32,550 nt of DNA from an uncultured Collinsella sp. GTDB taxonomy: Bacteria; Actinomycetota; Coriobacteriia; Coriobacteriales; Coriobacteriaceae. Location of the stretch: contig CABRIC010000017.1 in assembly GCA_902470905.1 (NCBI GenBank), positions 1 through 32,550 of the forward strand. Direction: 5' to 3'. Shown here piece after piece: positions 1 through 5,730 of the stretch (its first letter is position 1; each line of letters begins with the position of its first letter). Position numbers and translations under genes: made by a program. A model generated the notes under the pieces. It was not told the origin of the DNA and searched no databases. It saw only the letters and a list, made by a program, of their open reading frames with translations.

Positions 1-46
1 TACACAAGGAGTATCGTCGGCAGCGTCAGATGTGTATAAGAGACAG
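1..46 (+). other. Illumina Nextera i5 adapter read-through (not genomic)
   Basis: Positions 1-5 (TACAC) are the end of the Illumina P5 segment. Positions 6-13 (AAGGAGTA) match Nextera i5 index S507/N507. Positions 14-27 (TCGTCGGCAGCGTC) are the Nextera read-1 adapter. Positions 28-46 (AGATGTGTATAAGAGACAG) are the Tn5 mosaic end. All four parts sit in the order of the library construct, so this is untrimmed adapter at a contig end. Genomic sequence starts at 47. Confidence 0.97.
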
Positions 47-127
47 AAACAATCTAATGATGAGAAGTCGTTATTACTTGACCATGGAGCTCGGCTTGGT
101 ACAGGGGGGGTTATCCAAAATGAGAGC

Positions 128-179
128 GGATAATCTCCCGTTTTTGGCTCGGTGACGGTCTCAAAGTGGGAGATTATCC
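128..179. repeat. Perfect 12-bp inverted repeat / hairpin
   Basis: GGATAATCTCCC (128-139) is the exact reverse complement of GGGAGATTATCC (168-179). The stem can extend inward through two G-T pairs and three T-A pairs (140-144 with 163-167). No T tract follows on either strand, so it is not an obvious terminator. It may be a repeat element or an operator; function unknown. Confidence 0.7.
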
Positions 180-224
180 ACGTTCGCTAGTTAAGCGTCC
201 GAAAATCCACACTCGCCAAACCTA

Positions 225-249
225 CCAAAAAGGGACGGGTTTATTTTGG
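225..249. repeat. Small GGGAC-core palindrome (REP-like)
   Basis: CCAAAA (225-230) and TTTTGG (244-249) are inverted arms around AGGGACGGGTTTA. The layout of short arms around a GGGAC core recurs at 2045, 21966, 24698, 25565 and 26368 with other arms. It resembles REP sequences mobilised by Y1 (RAYT) transposases, but none is seen here. Confidence 0.45.
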
Positions 250-446
250 CACGTTTCGGTCGGTGTCAGGAAGTGTCAGGGACGGGGCGGCGGCAGGACT
301 CGAGAGCGAAAAGAAGTATCGGGTTTGGTGCGCCCGCTTCTGCCCGTCCCGCGCGTGGGCGATACTCGGCTTATCGAACCGCGATGCAAAGGAGATGCTC
401 ATCCCACGAGCACTACCGAGAAGGGCTTGCGATTCGAGCCCTCGCC

Positions 447-475
447 TTAGTATTTTGGTCATTTGGCACTATAAT
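447..475 (+). promoter_or_regulatory. Probable sigma-70 type promoter of the PTS IIA gene
   Basis: A perfect -10 hexamer TATAAT lies at 470-475, 50 bases before the start codon. A weak -35 (TTAGTA, 447-452) is 17 bases upstream. Confidence 0.5.
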
Positions 476-524
476 TACCGTAGGCATGCGCACAACGTTG
501 CGCTTAATCAAGAGGAGAAAACGT

Positions 525-1061
525 ATGGGTCTGTTTGATATGTTCAAGAAGAAGGCTGAGCCCGCGGCTGCCGCTGCTCCGGCCTCCATCTCTGCTTCTG
601 CCGGCGCCGACGTGCTGTGCTCGCCCGTCAAGGGCAAGGTCATCAAGATGGCCGACGTGCCCGATCCCGTCTTTGGCGGCGAGGTTCTGGGCAAGGGCTG
701 TGCCGTGTGGCCCGAGGACGATCTGGTCTACGCTCCCTGCGACGGTAAGGTGACCGTCACCATGGGTCACGCCGTGGGTCTGCAGTCCGATAGCGGCATC
801 GAGGTTCTGGTGCACGTTGGCGTCGATACCGTCAACATGAACGGTGACGGCTTCGAGGGCTTCGTCAAGGCCGACGACGTCGTGAAGGCCGGCCAGCCCA
901 TACTCAAGATCGACCGCGCCAAGATCGCCGCTGCCGGTTACAAGGACTGCGTCGTCGTGGCCGTGTCCAACACCGCCGAGTTTGCCGATGTCGAACTCGC
1001 CGTCGAGGCCGACTCCGCCGTCGCCGCCGGTGACGCCATCGTTAAGGTCGTCCGCAAGTAA
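525..1061 (+). CDS. PTS glucose-type EIIA component (EIIA-Glc/Crr family)
   Basis: Phosphocarrier of the sugar phosphotransferase system: it takes phosphate from HPr and passes it to a membrane EIIB/EIIC, or acts in trans as a regulator. The ATG at 525 follows AGAGGAG (511-517), giving 178 aa; longer upstream frames have no such site. Residues 1-28 are a lysine tract then an Ala/Pro/Ser-rich linker; residues 29-178 are one PTS_EIIA_1 domain. His97 in VLVHVGVDT is the phospho-acceptor and His82 in MGHAVG the partner; their spacing of 15 equals His75/His90 of E. coli EIIA-Glc. No EIIB or EIIC is fused or adjacent, so it is a stand-alone soluble protein with its own promoter and terminator. The sugar served cannot be told from the sequence. 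Confidence 0.93.
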   Translation: MGLFDMFKKKAEPAAAAAPASISASAGADVLCSPVKGKVIKMADVPDPVFGGEVLGKGCAVWPEDDLVYAPCDGKVTVTMGHAVGLQSDSGIEVLVHVGVDTVNMNGDGFEGFVKADDVVKAGQPILKIDRAKIAAAGYKDCVVVAVSNTAEFADVELAVEADSAVAAGDAIVKVVRK

Positions 1062-1087
1062 ACTGTGGCATCCAAAGGATGTGCAAG

Positions 1088-1116
1088 GGTGGTCGGGTTT
1101 TCCGGCCACCTTTTTT
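1088..1116 (+). terminator. Intrinsic terminator of the PTS IIA gene
   Basis: GGTGGTCGG (1088-1096) pairs with CCGGCCACC (1102-1110) with one G-U pair around a GTTTT(T) loop, followed by six T. It lies 26 bases after the stop codon. Confidence 0.9.
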
Positions 1117-1202
1117 ATTACATCGCGGGGAAGCGTTTTATTGCACGTTGGGCGGGCTTGCAAACCGTTCGGACGCTAAAACGAACCGACCGCGCCTTCG
1201 CG

Positions 1203-1232
1203 TTGCCGAGGGTGTTCATAAGTGGATAGTAT
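1203..1232 (+). promoter_or_regulatory. Possible promoter of the lipoprotein gene
   Basis: TTGCCG (1203-1208) and TAGTAT (1227-1232) are 18 bases apart, 65 bases upstream of the start codon and after the preceding terminator. Hexamer match is moderate. Confidence 0.35.
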
Positions 1233-1297
1233 GGGCTTACTTATTACAACGTGTGCCGCGTCCGGGAAGCGCGGTGCCGCTCATTGGGAGGAACAAC

Positions 1298-1855
1298 ATG
1301 AAAAAGAAGCTGCTGCTTGCGCCCCTCATGGCCGTCTTGGTTGCATGCGTGGTCGTGCTTTCCGGCTGTGGAGGTCCTTCGGTTGAGGAGCTCATCACCG
1401 AGGATCTTACGACGCAGTTTGACGAGGTCAAGAACGGTGGCGACGACTTCCTCTCTGGTCTGGAGGAGGCTTCGGGCGATGAGTTCGAGCAGCTGGGTAT
1501 CGATCCCAAGGAGTATGCCAAGACCTATCTCGAGGGCTTTGACTACAAGATCGGCGACGTGATGGTCGACGAGGACAAGGGCGTCGCGACCGCCGAGGTC
1601 TCCATCACCTGCAAGTCCATGAACAAGATCGTCGAGGACTTCTCCACCCAGTATCAGGAGAAGGTTGCCGCGCTTGATACGGTTCCTTCCGATGACGAGC
1701 TGTACAAGATGGCCGGTCAGGTTATGGTCGATGTGACCAAGGCCACCGAGCCCAGGAAGACCACGGTTATCTTCAAGTACACCTGCAACGACGACGGCGA
1801 GTGGTCTGCCGACGACTCCGTCAACTCCGAGATGATGGATGCAATGCTGAACTAG
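1298..1855 (+). CDS. Secreted lipoprotein of unknown function
   Basis: The ATG at 1298 follows GGGAGG (1286-1291) and gives 185 aa. A type II signal peptide is clear: MKKK, a hydrophobic stretch at residues 5-20, and lipobox LSGC with Cys24 as the lipidation site. The mature part is acidic (many Glu/Asp) and mixed alpha/beta in composition, with two further cysteines (in TCKSMN and YTCNDD). It is predicted to be anchored to the outer face of the membrane. I do not recognise the family; similar small lipoproteins of this kind are common in Coriobacteriia. It is a single-gene unit, ended by the hairpins of the structured repeat that starts two bases after its stop codon. Confidence 0.85.
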   Translation: MKKKLLLAPLMAVLVACVVVLSGCGGPSVEELITEDLTTQFDEVKNGGDDFLSGLEEASGDEFEQLGIDPKEYAKTYLEGFDYKIGDVMVDEDKGVATAEVSITCKSMNKIVEDFSTQYQEKVAALDTVPSDDELYKMAGQVMVDVTKATEPRKTTVIFKYTCNDDGEWSADDSVNSEMMDAMLN

Positions 1856-1857
1856 GG

Positions 1858-2073
1858 GGTTACGCGGTTCTACGAACCGCGTAACCAGTTGACGCTGCGC
1901 GCCGCCCAGGACGACAATTTGTCATTCAAAAGGCGAGGCATGACCAGAAGGTCTATGCCTCGCCTTTTTCATGCCAACTTGTTCGTCCTGGACGTCGCTC
2001 GCTGTCCATCCTCTACCTGCGTCGTTGCCATGGTGCGGCACTTGTAGTCATTGGGGACGTTCTTAAATGACCA
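1858..2073 (+). repeat. 216-bp structured intergenic repeat, copy A
   Basis: Nearly the same sequence recurs at 21779-21994 with the same length. Parts in order: a 13-bp hairpin GGTTACGCGGTTC / GAACCGCGTAACC (1858-1870, 1874-1886) two bases after the lipoprotein stop; the conserved tail GACGCTGCGC; an outer stem CCAGGACGACAA (1906-1917) with TTGTTCGTCCTGG (1979-1991); inside it a terminator hairpin (1928-1969); then ACGTCGC/GCGTCGT arms and a GGGGAC-core palindrome (2045-2073). Stem sequences differ between copies while pairing is kept. Confidence 0.85.
1928..1969 (+). terminator. Intrinsic terminator hairpin inside repeat copy A
   Basis: AAAAGGCGAGGCATGACC (1928-1945) pairs with the arm at 1950-1968 with one bulged base, tetraloop AGAA, and is followed by TTTTT. 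It can end transcription of the lipoprotein gene. The A-rich 5' side means it could also work on the minus strand. Confidence 0.8.
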
Positions 2074-2120
2074 GGCGGCAGCTGGGGACACTCCTTGTGC
2101 CAGCGTTGCATCGATTGCTT

Positions 2121-2292
2121 GGGAAACCGTGACCCGGTTTTTGGCCGAATAGTGGGTCGCATTTTCCGGATGGGGTGGGTTGCGGAAAGTGCGACCCGGA
2201 ATATTGCTCCGAAACGGGATGCGGTTTCCCTGATGTGCCTCAAACGGAAAGCGCATCCCATTCCGGAGCTTCAAAACGGGATGCGCTTTCCG
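2121..2292. repeat. Array of three palindromes, exact 62-bp period (array 1)
   Basis: Left arms of the type CGGAAAnnGCRnCCC start at 2121, 2183 and 2245. Right arms of the type GGGnnGCnnTTTCC lie at 2154-2167, 2216-2229 and 2278-2291. Both series step by exactly 62 bases. The third unit is the best palindrome (CGGAAAGCGCATCCC with its perfect complement). The same design with the same period is found at 17045-17216. Confidence 0.8.
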
Positions 2293-2333
2293 CGCGGAAG
2301 AATTGTCGCAGCTGCGTTAAGCAGTGTCGCTCG

Positions 2334-3002
2334 TTACTCGCCCAGGATCAGCGCTGCGAGCTCGCCCTGGGTGTCCACCACGTAGTCGGCGCCGGCGGCT
2401 TCCAGCTCTGCGCGGCCGCGGAAGCCCCAGCTGACGCCCGCACTCTTAAGGCCGGCGTTGTGACCGGTCAGGATATCGACATTGGAATCGCCTACGTAGA
2501 GCGTGGTCGACGGATCGGCGCCTAGCTCCTCCATCACATGCAGCGTGACGGGTGCTTCGGGCTTGGGCGGAAACGCATCAACACGGCCCTGTACCAGCGC
2601 AAAGCGCTTGGATCCAAAATACTTCTCGATAAGCGGAGCCGCCGAGACGTGGTCCTTGTTAGTGAGCACGGCAAGCTGAACGCCCGCGGCGCGCAAGCGG
2701 TCGAGCATCTCGATCGTGCCGGCATAGGGAGCGGTGTGGTCTTCCTTGTGCTCGCCGTAGTAAGCCCTAAACTCGGCAAGCGTCTGCTCAAACATGCGGC
2801 CGTCGCCTGCGTACTCGGCGGGCATAAAGCGCTCAACCAGCTTGAGCATGCCGTTTCCCACCTTGTAGCGGTACTCGTCGACGGCAAACGTAGGCCAGCC
2901 GTGCGTCTCGCAGGTATGGTTGCCGGCGGCCGCCAGATCCTCGAGCGTGTTGAGAATGGTGCCGTCCAGGTCAAAGATCACATGGGAAAAAGCTGCTGCC
3001 AT
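2334..3002 (-). CDS. HAD-family hydrolase, phosphoglycolate phosphatase-like
   Basis: 222 aa. The ATG at 3002 is preceded by AGGAG eight bases upstream on the minus strand; an upstream in-frame extension lacks a binding site. HAD motif I is DLDGT with Asp11 (nucleophile) and Asp13 (acid/base). Motif II is in VLTNKDH, and motif IV is in YVGDSNVDI with the metal-binding aspartates. The helical cap between motifs I and II (about residues 20-85) is type C1, as in Gph and PpaX. It should dephosphorylate a small phosphorylated metabolite such as 2-phosphoglycolate or pyrophosphate; the true substrate is not visible in the sequence. It lies 105 bases after hypE on the same strand, with a possible promoter of its own. 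Confidence 0.85.
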   Translation of the reverse strand: MAAAFSHVIFDLDGTILNTLEDLAAAGNHTCETHGWPTFAVDEYRYKVGNGMLKLVERFMPAEYAGDGRMFEQTLAEFRAYYGEHKEDHTAPYAGTIEMLDRLRAAGVQLAVLTNKDHVSAAPLIEKYFGSKRFALVQGRVDAFPPKPEAPVTLHVMEELGADPSTTLYVGDSNVDILTGHNAGLKSAGVSWGFRGRAELEAAGADYVVDTQGELAALILGE

Positions 3003-3084
3003 GGGTGCTCCTGCCGCTTGAGTTGTAAAACGCACCCCATGATACTGGGCATGCGTGCCGGGCATGTTTGGAATCTGAATATCT

Positions 3085-3114
3085 TTAATAGTCCTGAGCC
3101 TTTGTCGTTAGCAA
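3085..3114 (-). promoter_or_regulatory. Possible promoter of the HAD phosphatase gene
   Basis: On the minus strand TTGCTA (3114-3109) and TATTAA (3090-3085) are 18 bases apart, overlapping the end of hypE. This could give the phosphatase transcription independent of the hyp genes. Evidence is hexamer match only. Confidence 0.35.
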
Positions 3115-4142
3115 ATTCTCGGCAGCTGCTCTCCCACGAGCATGTCGAGGATGCGGGTCGAGCCCCAACCGGTACGTACGCGCACGGCGGGGCGGGCGCC
3201 CTCGGCAAGTGGCAGCACGCGACCGATGATGGCGGCGTTCTCGCCGTAGCGGGCGGCGCGCATGGCGCTCAGTGCGGCATCGGCTTGCTCGGCCGGTACG
3301 ACGGCGACCATCTTACCCTCGTTTGCCACCTGCAACACATCGTAGCCGAGCATCTCGCAGGCGGCCTGCACGTCGGGACGCACGGGCACGGCATCCTCGT
3401 CGACCTCCATGGCAACATTGCTGGCCTGGGCAAACTCGTTGAGTGTGGACGCTAGGCCACCGCGCGTGGGGTCGCGAAAGCAACGCGTGCCGGGCGCTGC
3501 GGCCAGAACGTCGGCAATCAGGTGGTTGAGCGGCGCGGCATCGCTTTCGATCGTGCTCGAAAACGCCAGGCCCTCGCGTTGGCTCATGATGGCGATACCG
3601 TGGTCGCCCAGTGTGCCCGACACCAGAATGACGTCGCCGGGCTGGCAGTTTGCGCCGCTGAGCGCCACGCCCGCAGGCACCTCGCCCACGCCGGCGGTAT
3701 TGATATAGACGCCGTCGGCCCCGCCGCGCTCGACCACCTTGGTGTCGCCCGTGATTATGGACACGCCCGCCTCGTGCGCCGTCTCGGCCATCGTCTGCAC
3801 AATCTGGCGGAGCCTATCCATGGGATAGCCCTCTTCGAGGATAAAGCCGCACGACAGGTAGCGCACGTTGGCGCCCGAGGTCGCGACGTCGTTGACGGTT
3901 CCGCACACGGCGAGGCGGCCGATGTTGCCACCGGGGAAGAACTGCGGCGAGACTACAAAGCTGTCGGTCGACATGGCGATGCGCCCGCTCGCGGGCAGCG
4001 CGGCGACGCCGGCATCGTTGCCTTCGAGCAGCTCGGGCGACCCAAAGGCATCCAAAAAGACCTCATCGATGATGCGTTTCATCATCTGGCCGCCGGAGCC
4101 GTGACCCAGCAGGACGGTGCTATCGGTAACGCTATGGGACAT
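3108..4142 (-). CDS. hypE: Hydrogenase maturation protein HypE
   Basis: 344 aa, normal family length. HypE dehydrates the carbamoyl group that HypF places on its C-terminal cysteine, making the thiocyanate that becomes the cyanide ligand of the [NiFe]-hydrogenase iron. The protein ends in the diagnostic PRIC, with Cys344 as the carrier residue. The N-terminal LLGHGSGG and the central GDTKVVERG and FRDPTRGGLA segments are typical of the AIRS/PurM-like ATP-binding fold. It lies 84 bases downstream of hypD; that gap holds a truncated copy of the structured repeat hairpin. The minus strand carries GGAG upstream of the ATG. Confidence 0.97.
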   Translation of the reverse strand: MSHSVTDSTVLLGHGSGGQMMKRIIDEVFLDAFGSPELLEGNDAGVAALPASGRIAMSTDSFVVSPQFFPGGNIGRLAVCGTVNDVATSGANVRYLSCGFILEEGYPMDRLRQIVQTMAETAHEAGVSIITGDTKVVERGGADGVYINTAGVGEVPAGVALSGANCQPGDVILVSGTLGDHGIAIMSQREGLAFSSTIESDAAPLNHLIADVLAAAPGTRCFRDPTRGGLASTLNEFAQASNVAMEVDEDAVPVRPDVQAACEMLGYDVLQVANEGKMVAVVPAEQADAALSAMRAARYGENAAIIGRVLPLAEGARPAVRVRTGWGSTRILDMLVGEQLPRIC

Positions 4143-4179
4143 ATCGAAAACTCCAATCGTGGGTGGGATTATATGGGTG

Positions 4180-4224
4180 AGGCGCAGCGTCGACTGGTCC
4201 GCCGTTCGTTAGAACGGCGGAACC
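4180..4224 (-). repeat. Truncated third copy (C) of the structured repeat: post-stop hairpin
   Basis: Read on the minus strand, GGTTCCGCCGTTC (4224-4212) pairs with GAACGGCGGACC (4207-4196), followed by GTCGACGCTGCGC. The hairpin is identical in its core to repeat copy B (21779-21807) and begins two bases after the hypD stop codon. The second half of the element, with its terminator hairpin, is missing, so transcription can continue into hypE. Confidence 0.8.
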
Positions 4225-4226
4225 TA

Positions 4227-5339
4227 TTAGCCTCGGTAGCGGAAATATGCTGCGCAGCTGCCCTCGGAGCTCACCATGCAGGGGCCGACGGGATGCTCGG
4301 GCGTACAAGCGTGGCCGAACAGGGGGCAGTCGCTCGGCGTAATGGCCCCACGCAGCACGTCGCCGCAGCGGCACCCGCGTGGCTCGACCGTCGGCTCGAT
4401 GGACACGTCAAAGCGCATGCTGGCATCAAAGTGCGAAAACTCGGGACGAATGGCGAGTCCCGAAGCCGCAATCGATCCCAGCCCGCGCCACGTGGTATCG
4501 CACGGCTCAAATACCTGCTCGACCAGCTGGCGCGCCACGGGGTTGCCGTCTGCGTTGACGCCACGGCGGTAGGCGTTGTCAATCGCCGGCCTGTCCTCGA
4601 CAACCATCTGGACCAGCATGCAGATGCCCTGCAAGATGTCGACCGGCTCAAATCCCGTTACCACGCCTGGAGTCTTAAACTCGTCGACCAAAAAGCCAAA
4701 GGGGGCTAAGCCCGTGATGGTGGCGACGTGGCCCGGCAGGATAAAGCCGTCGATGGTGGTCTCGGGATCGTTGGCAATCGCGCATAGCGCCGGCGGCGTG
4801 GTCTTGTGGGCGCAATAGACCGAGAAGTTTTGGAGTCCGCGTGCATCGGCCTCTAAAATGGCGGCGGCGATGGTGGGCGTTGTGGTCTCAAAGCCCACGC
4901 CCATAAAAATAACCGGGCGATCGGGGTTTTGCTCGGCAATGCCGAGTGCATCGAGCGGGGAGTAGACGATGCGAATGTCACGCCCTGCCGCTTTTTGCGC
5001 AGCGAGCGAGGTGGATGATCCGGGCACGCGCATCATGTCGCCAAAGGTGGTGATGATGGCGCCGTCTATGTTGGCGAGCGCGATTGCGTGGTCGATGTCG
5101 CGGTTGGCGGTGACGCAGACGGGGCAGCCCGGGCCGCTCAGCAGCTTGAGCCCTGCCGGCATAATGGAGCGAAAGCCATAGCGCCCGATGCTCACGGTAT
5201 GCGTGCCGCAGACTTCCATAAGGTTGATGGTGCGGTCGCCGACAAGCTCATGAATGCGCTCGATGAGCTCGCGAGCCAGCTTGGGATCGCGGAATGCCGA
5301 GAAATCGATACCGGAGCGAGCCGACTGCTCGGGCGCCAC
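4227..5339 (-). CDS. hypD: Hydrogenase maturation protein HypD
   Basis: 370 aa. HypD is the iron-sulfur scaffold that, with HypC, holds the iron while CN and CO ligands are attached in [NiFe]-hydrogenase assembly. Conserved active cysteines are Cys44 (MEVCGTHT) and Cys72/Cys75 (GPGCPVC). The C-terminal [4Fe-4S] cysteines are in CRCGD, DCPLFGHAC and PCMVSSEGSC. The start is GTG at 5339, which overlaps the hypC stop codon by one base (TAGTG), so the two genes are translationally coupled, in line with HypC-HypD forming a complex. No ATG start is available nearby. After the stop comes a strong hairpin (4196-4224). Confidence 0.97.
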   Translation of the reverse strand: MAPEQSARSGIDFSAFRDPKLARELIERIHELVGDRTINLMEVCGTHTVSIGRYGFRSIMPAGLKLLSGPGCPVCVTANRDIDHAIALANIDGAIITTFGDMMRVPGSSTSLAAQKAAGRDIRIVYSPLDALGIAEQNPDRPVIFMGVGFETTTPTIAAAILEADARGLQNFSVYCAHKTTPPALCAIANDPETTIDGFILPGHVATITGLAPFGFLVDEFKTPGVVTGFEPVDILQGICMLVQMVVEDRPAIDNAYRRGVNADGNPVARQLVEQVFEPCDTTWRGLGSIAASGLAIRPEFSHFDASMRFDVSIEPTVEPRGCRCGDVLRGAITPSDCPLFGHACTPEHPVGPCMVSSEGSCAAYFRYRG

Positions 5340-5599
5340 TAGTAAGCCTCCGCCGGGTTGGTGGCCAGCTGGTCTTCTTCGACCAGCTCGGACATGGCAT
5401 TAACAAGCTCGAGCGTTTCCTGTGCTTCCTGCTCGTCGACAATCTGGATGCCAAAGCCGGCGTGTACGAGAATATAGTCGCCAACCTGCGCCGTCGGCAC
5501 GAGCCGCAGCGACACGGGGCGCTCGATGCCCATCATGTCGACGGTGGCCTTGAGGTCGTCGTCGCGTTTGACTACTTTGCCGGGAACGGCAAGGCACAT
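5339..5599 (-). CDS. hypC: Hydrogenase maturation chaperone HypC
   Basis: 86 aa. It begins MCLAVPGKV; Cys2 is the conserved residue that binds iron and HypD after removal of the initiator Met. The central beta-barrel (about residues 3-55) with GDYILVHAGF is typical of the HypC/HupF family, followed by a C-terminal helix. The start is preceded by GGGG eight bases upstream on the minus strand. It lies 131 bases downstream of hypF; this gap can form several hairpins (for example CCATCA/TGATGG). It overlaps hypD by one base. Confidence 0.96.
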   Translation of the reverse strand: MCLAVPGKVVKRDDDLKATVDMMGIERPVSLRLVPTAQVGDYILVHAGFGIQIVDEQEAQETLELVNAMSELVEEDQLATNPAEAY

Positions 5600-5730
5600 A
5601 TTGTTCCCCTTTTATACGCTTTGCGCTGGATGGGCGCTTAATAATCCATCAGTTGATGGTAGCGCTCGCGGGCGCTGCGGGCAAACGCGCTACACCTGTG
5701 AGACGGCGGCTTGCGGGCTGGCCGAATAGC

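Larger units (their letters stand above)
47..524. other. Non-coding leader region at the contig start
   Basis: No convincing gene lies between the adapter and the PTS gene. Short open frames here lack ribosome binding sites and protein-like composition. The stretch holds a strong hairpin (128-179), a small GGGAC-core palindrome (225-249), a small hairpin (422-427 with 437-442) and a probable promoter (447-475). Confidence 0.6.
1856..2333. other. 478-bp gene-free stretch made almost entirely of repeats
   Basis: Between the lipoprotein and the HAD phosphatase no gene is supported. The stretch consists of structured repeat copy A (1858-2073), a second small GGGGAC-core unit with GGCA/TGCC arms (2077-2100), and the 62-bp-period array (2121-2292). 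Open frames crossing it are driven by the repeats. Confidence 0.75.

Noticed and set aside
422..442. tRNA-like TTCGAGCC segment
   Set aside because: The surrounding bases form an AGGGCT/AGCCCT hairpin, not a T arm, and there is no acceptor stem, anticodon arm or D arm in the expected places.
3522..4709. 395-aa plus-strand frame across hypE and hypD
   Set aside because: Runs through two well-conserved minus-strand genes and has Arg/His/Ala-rich shadow composition.
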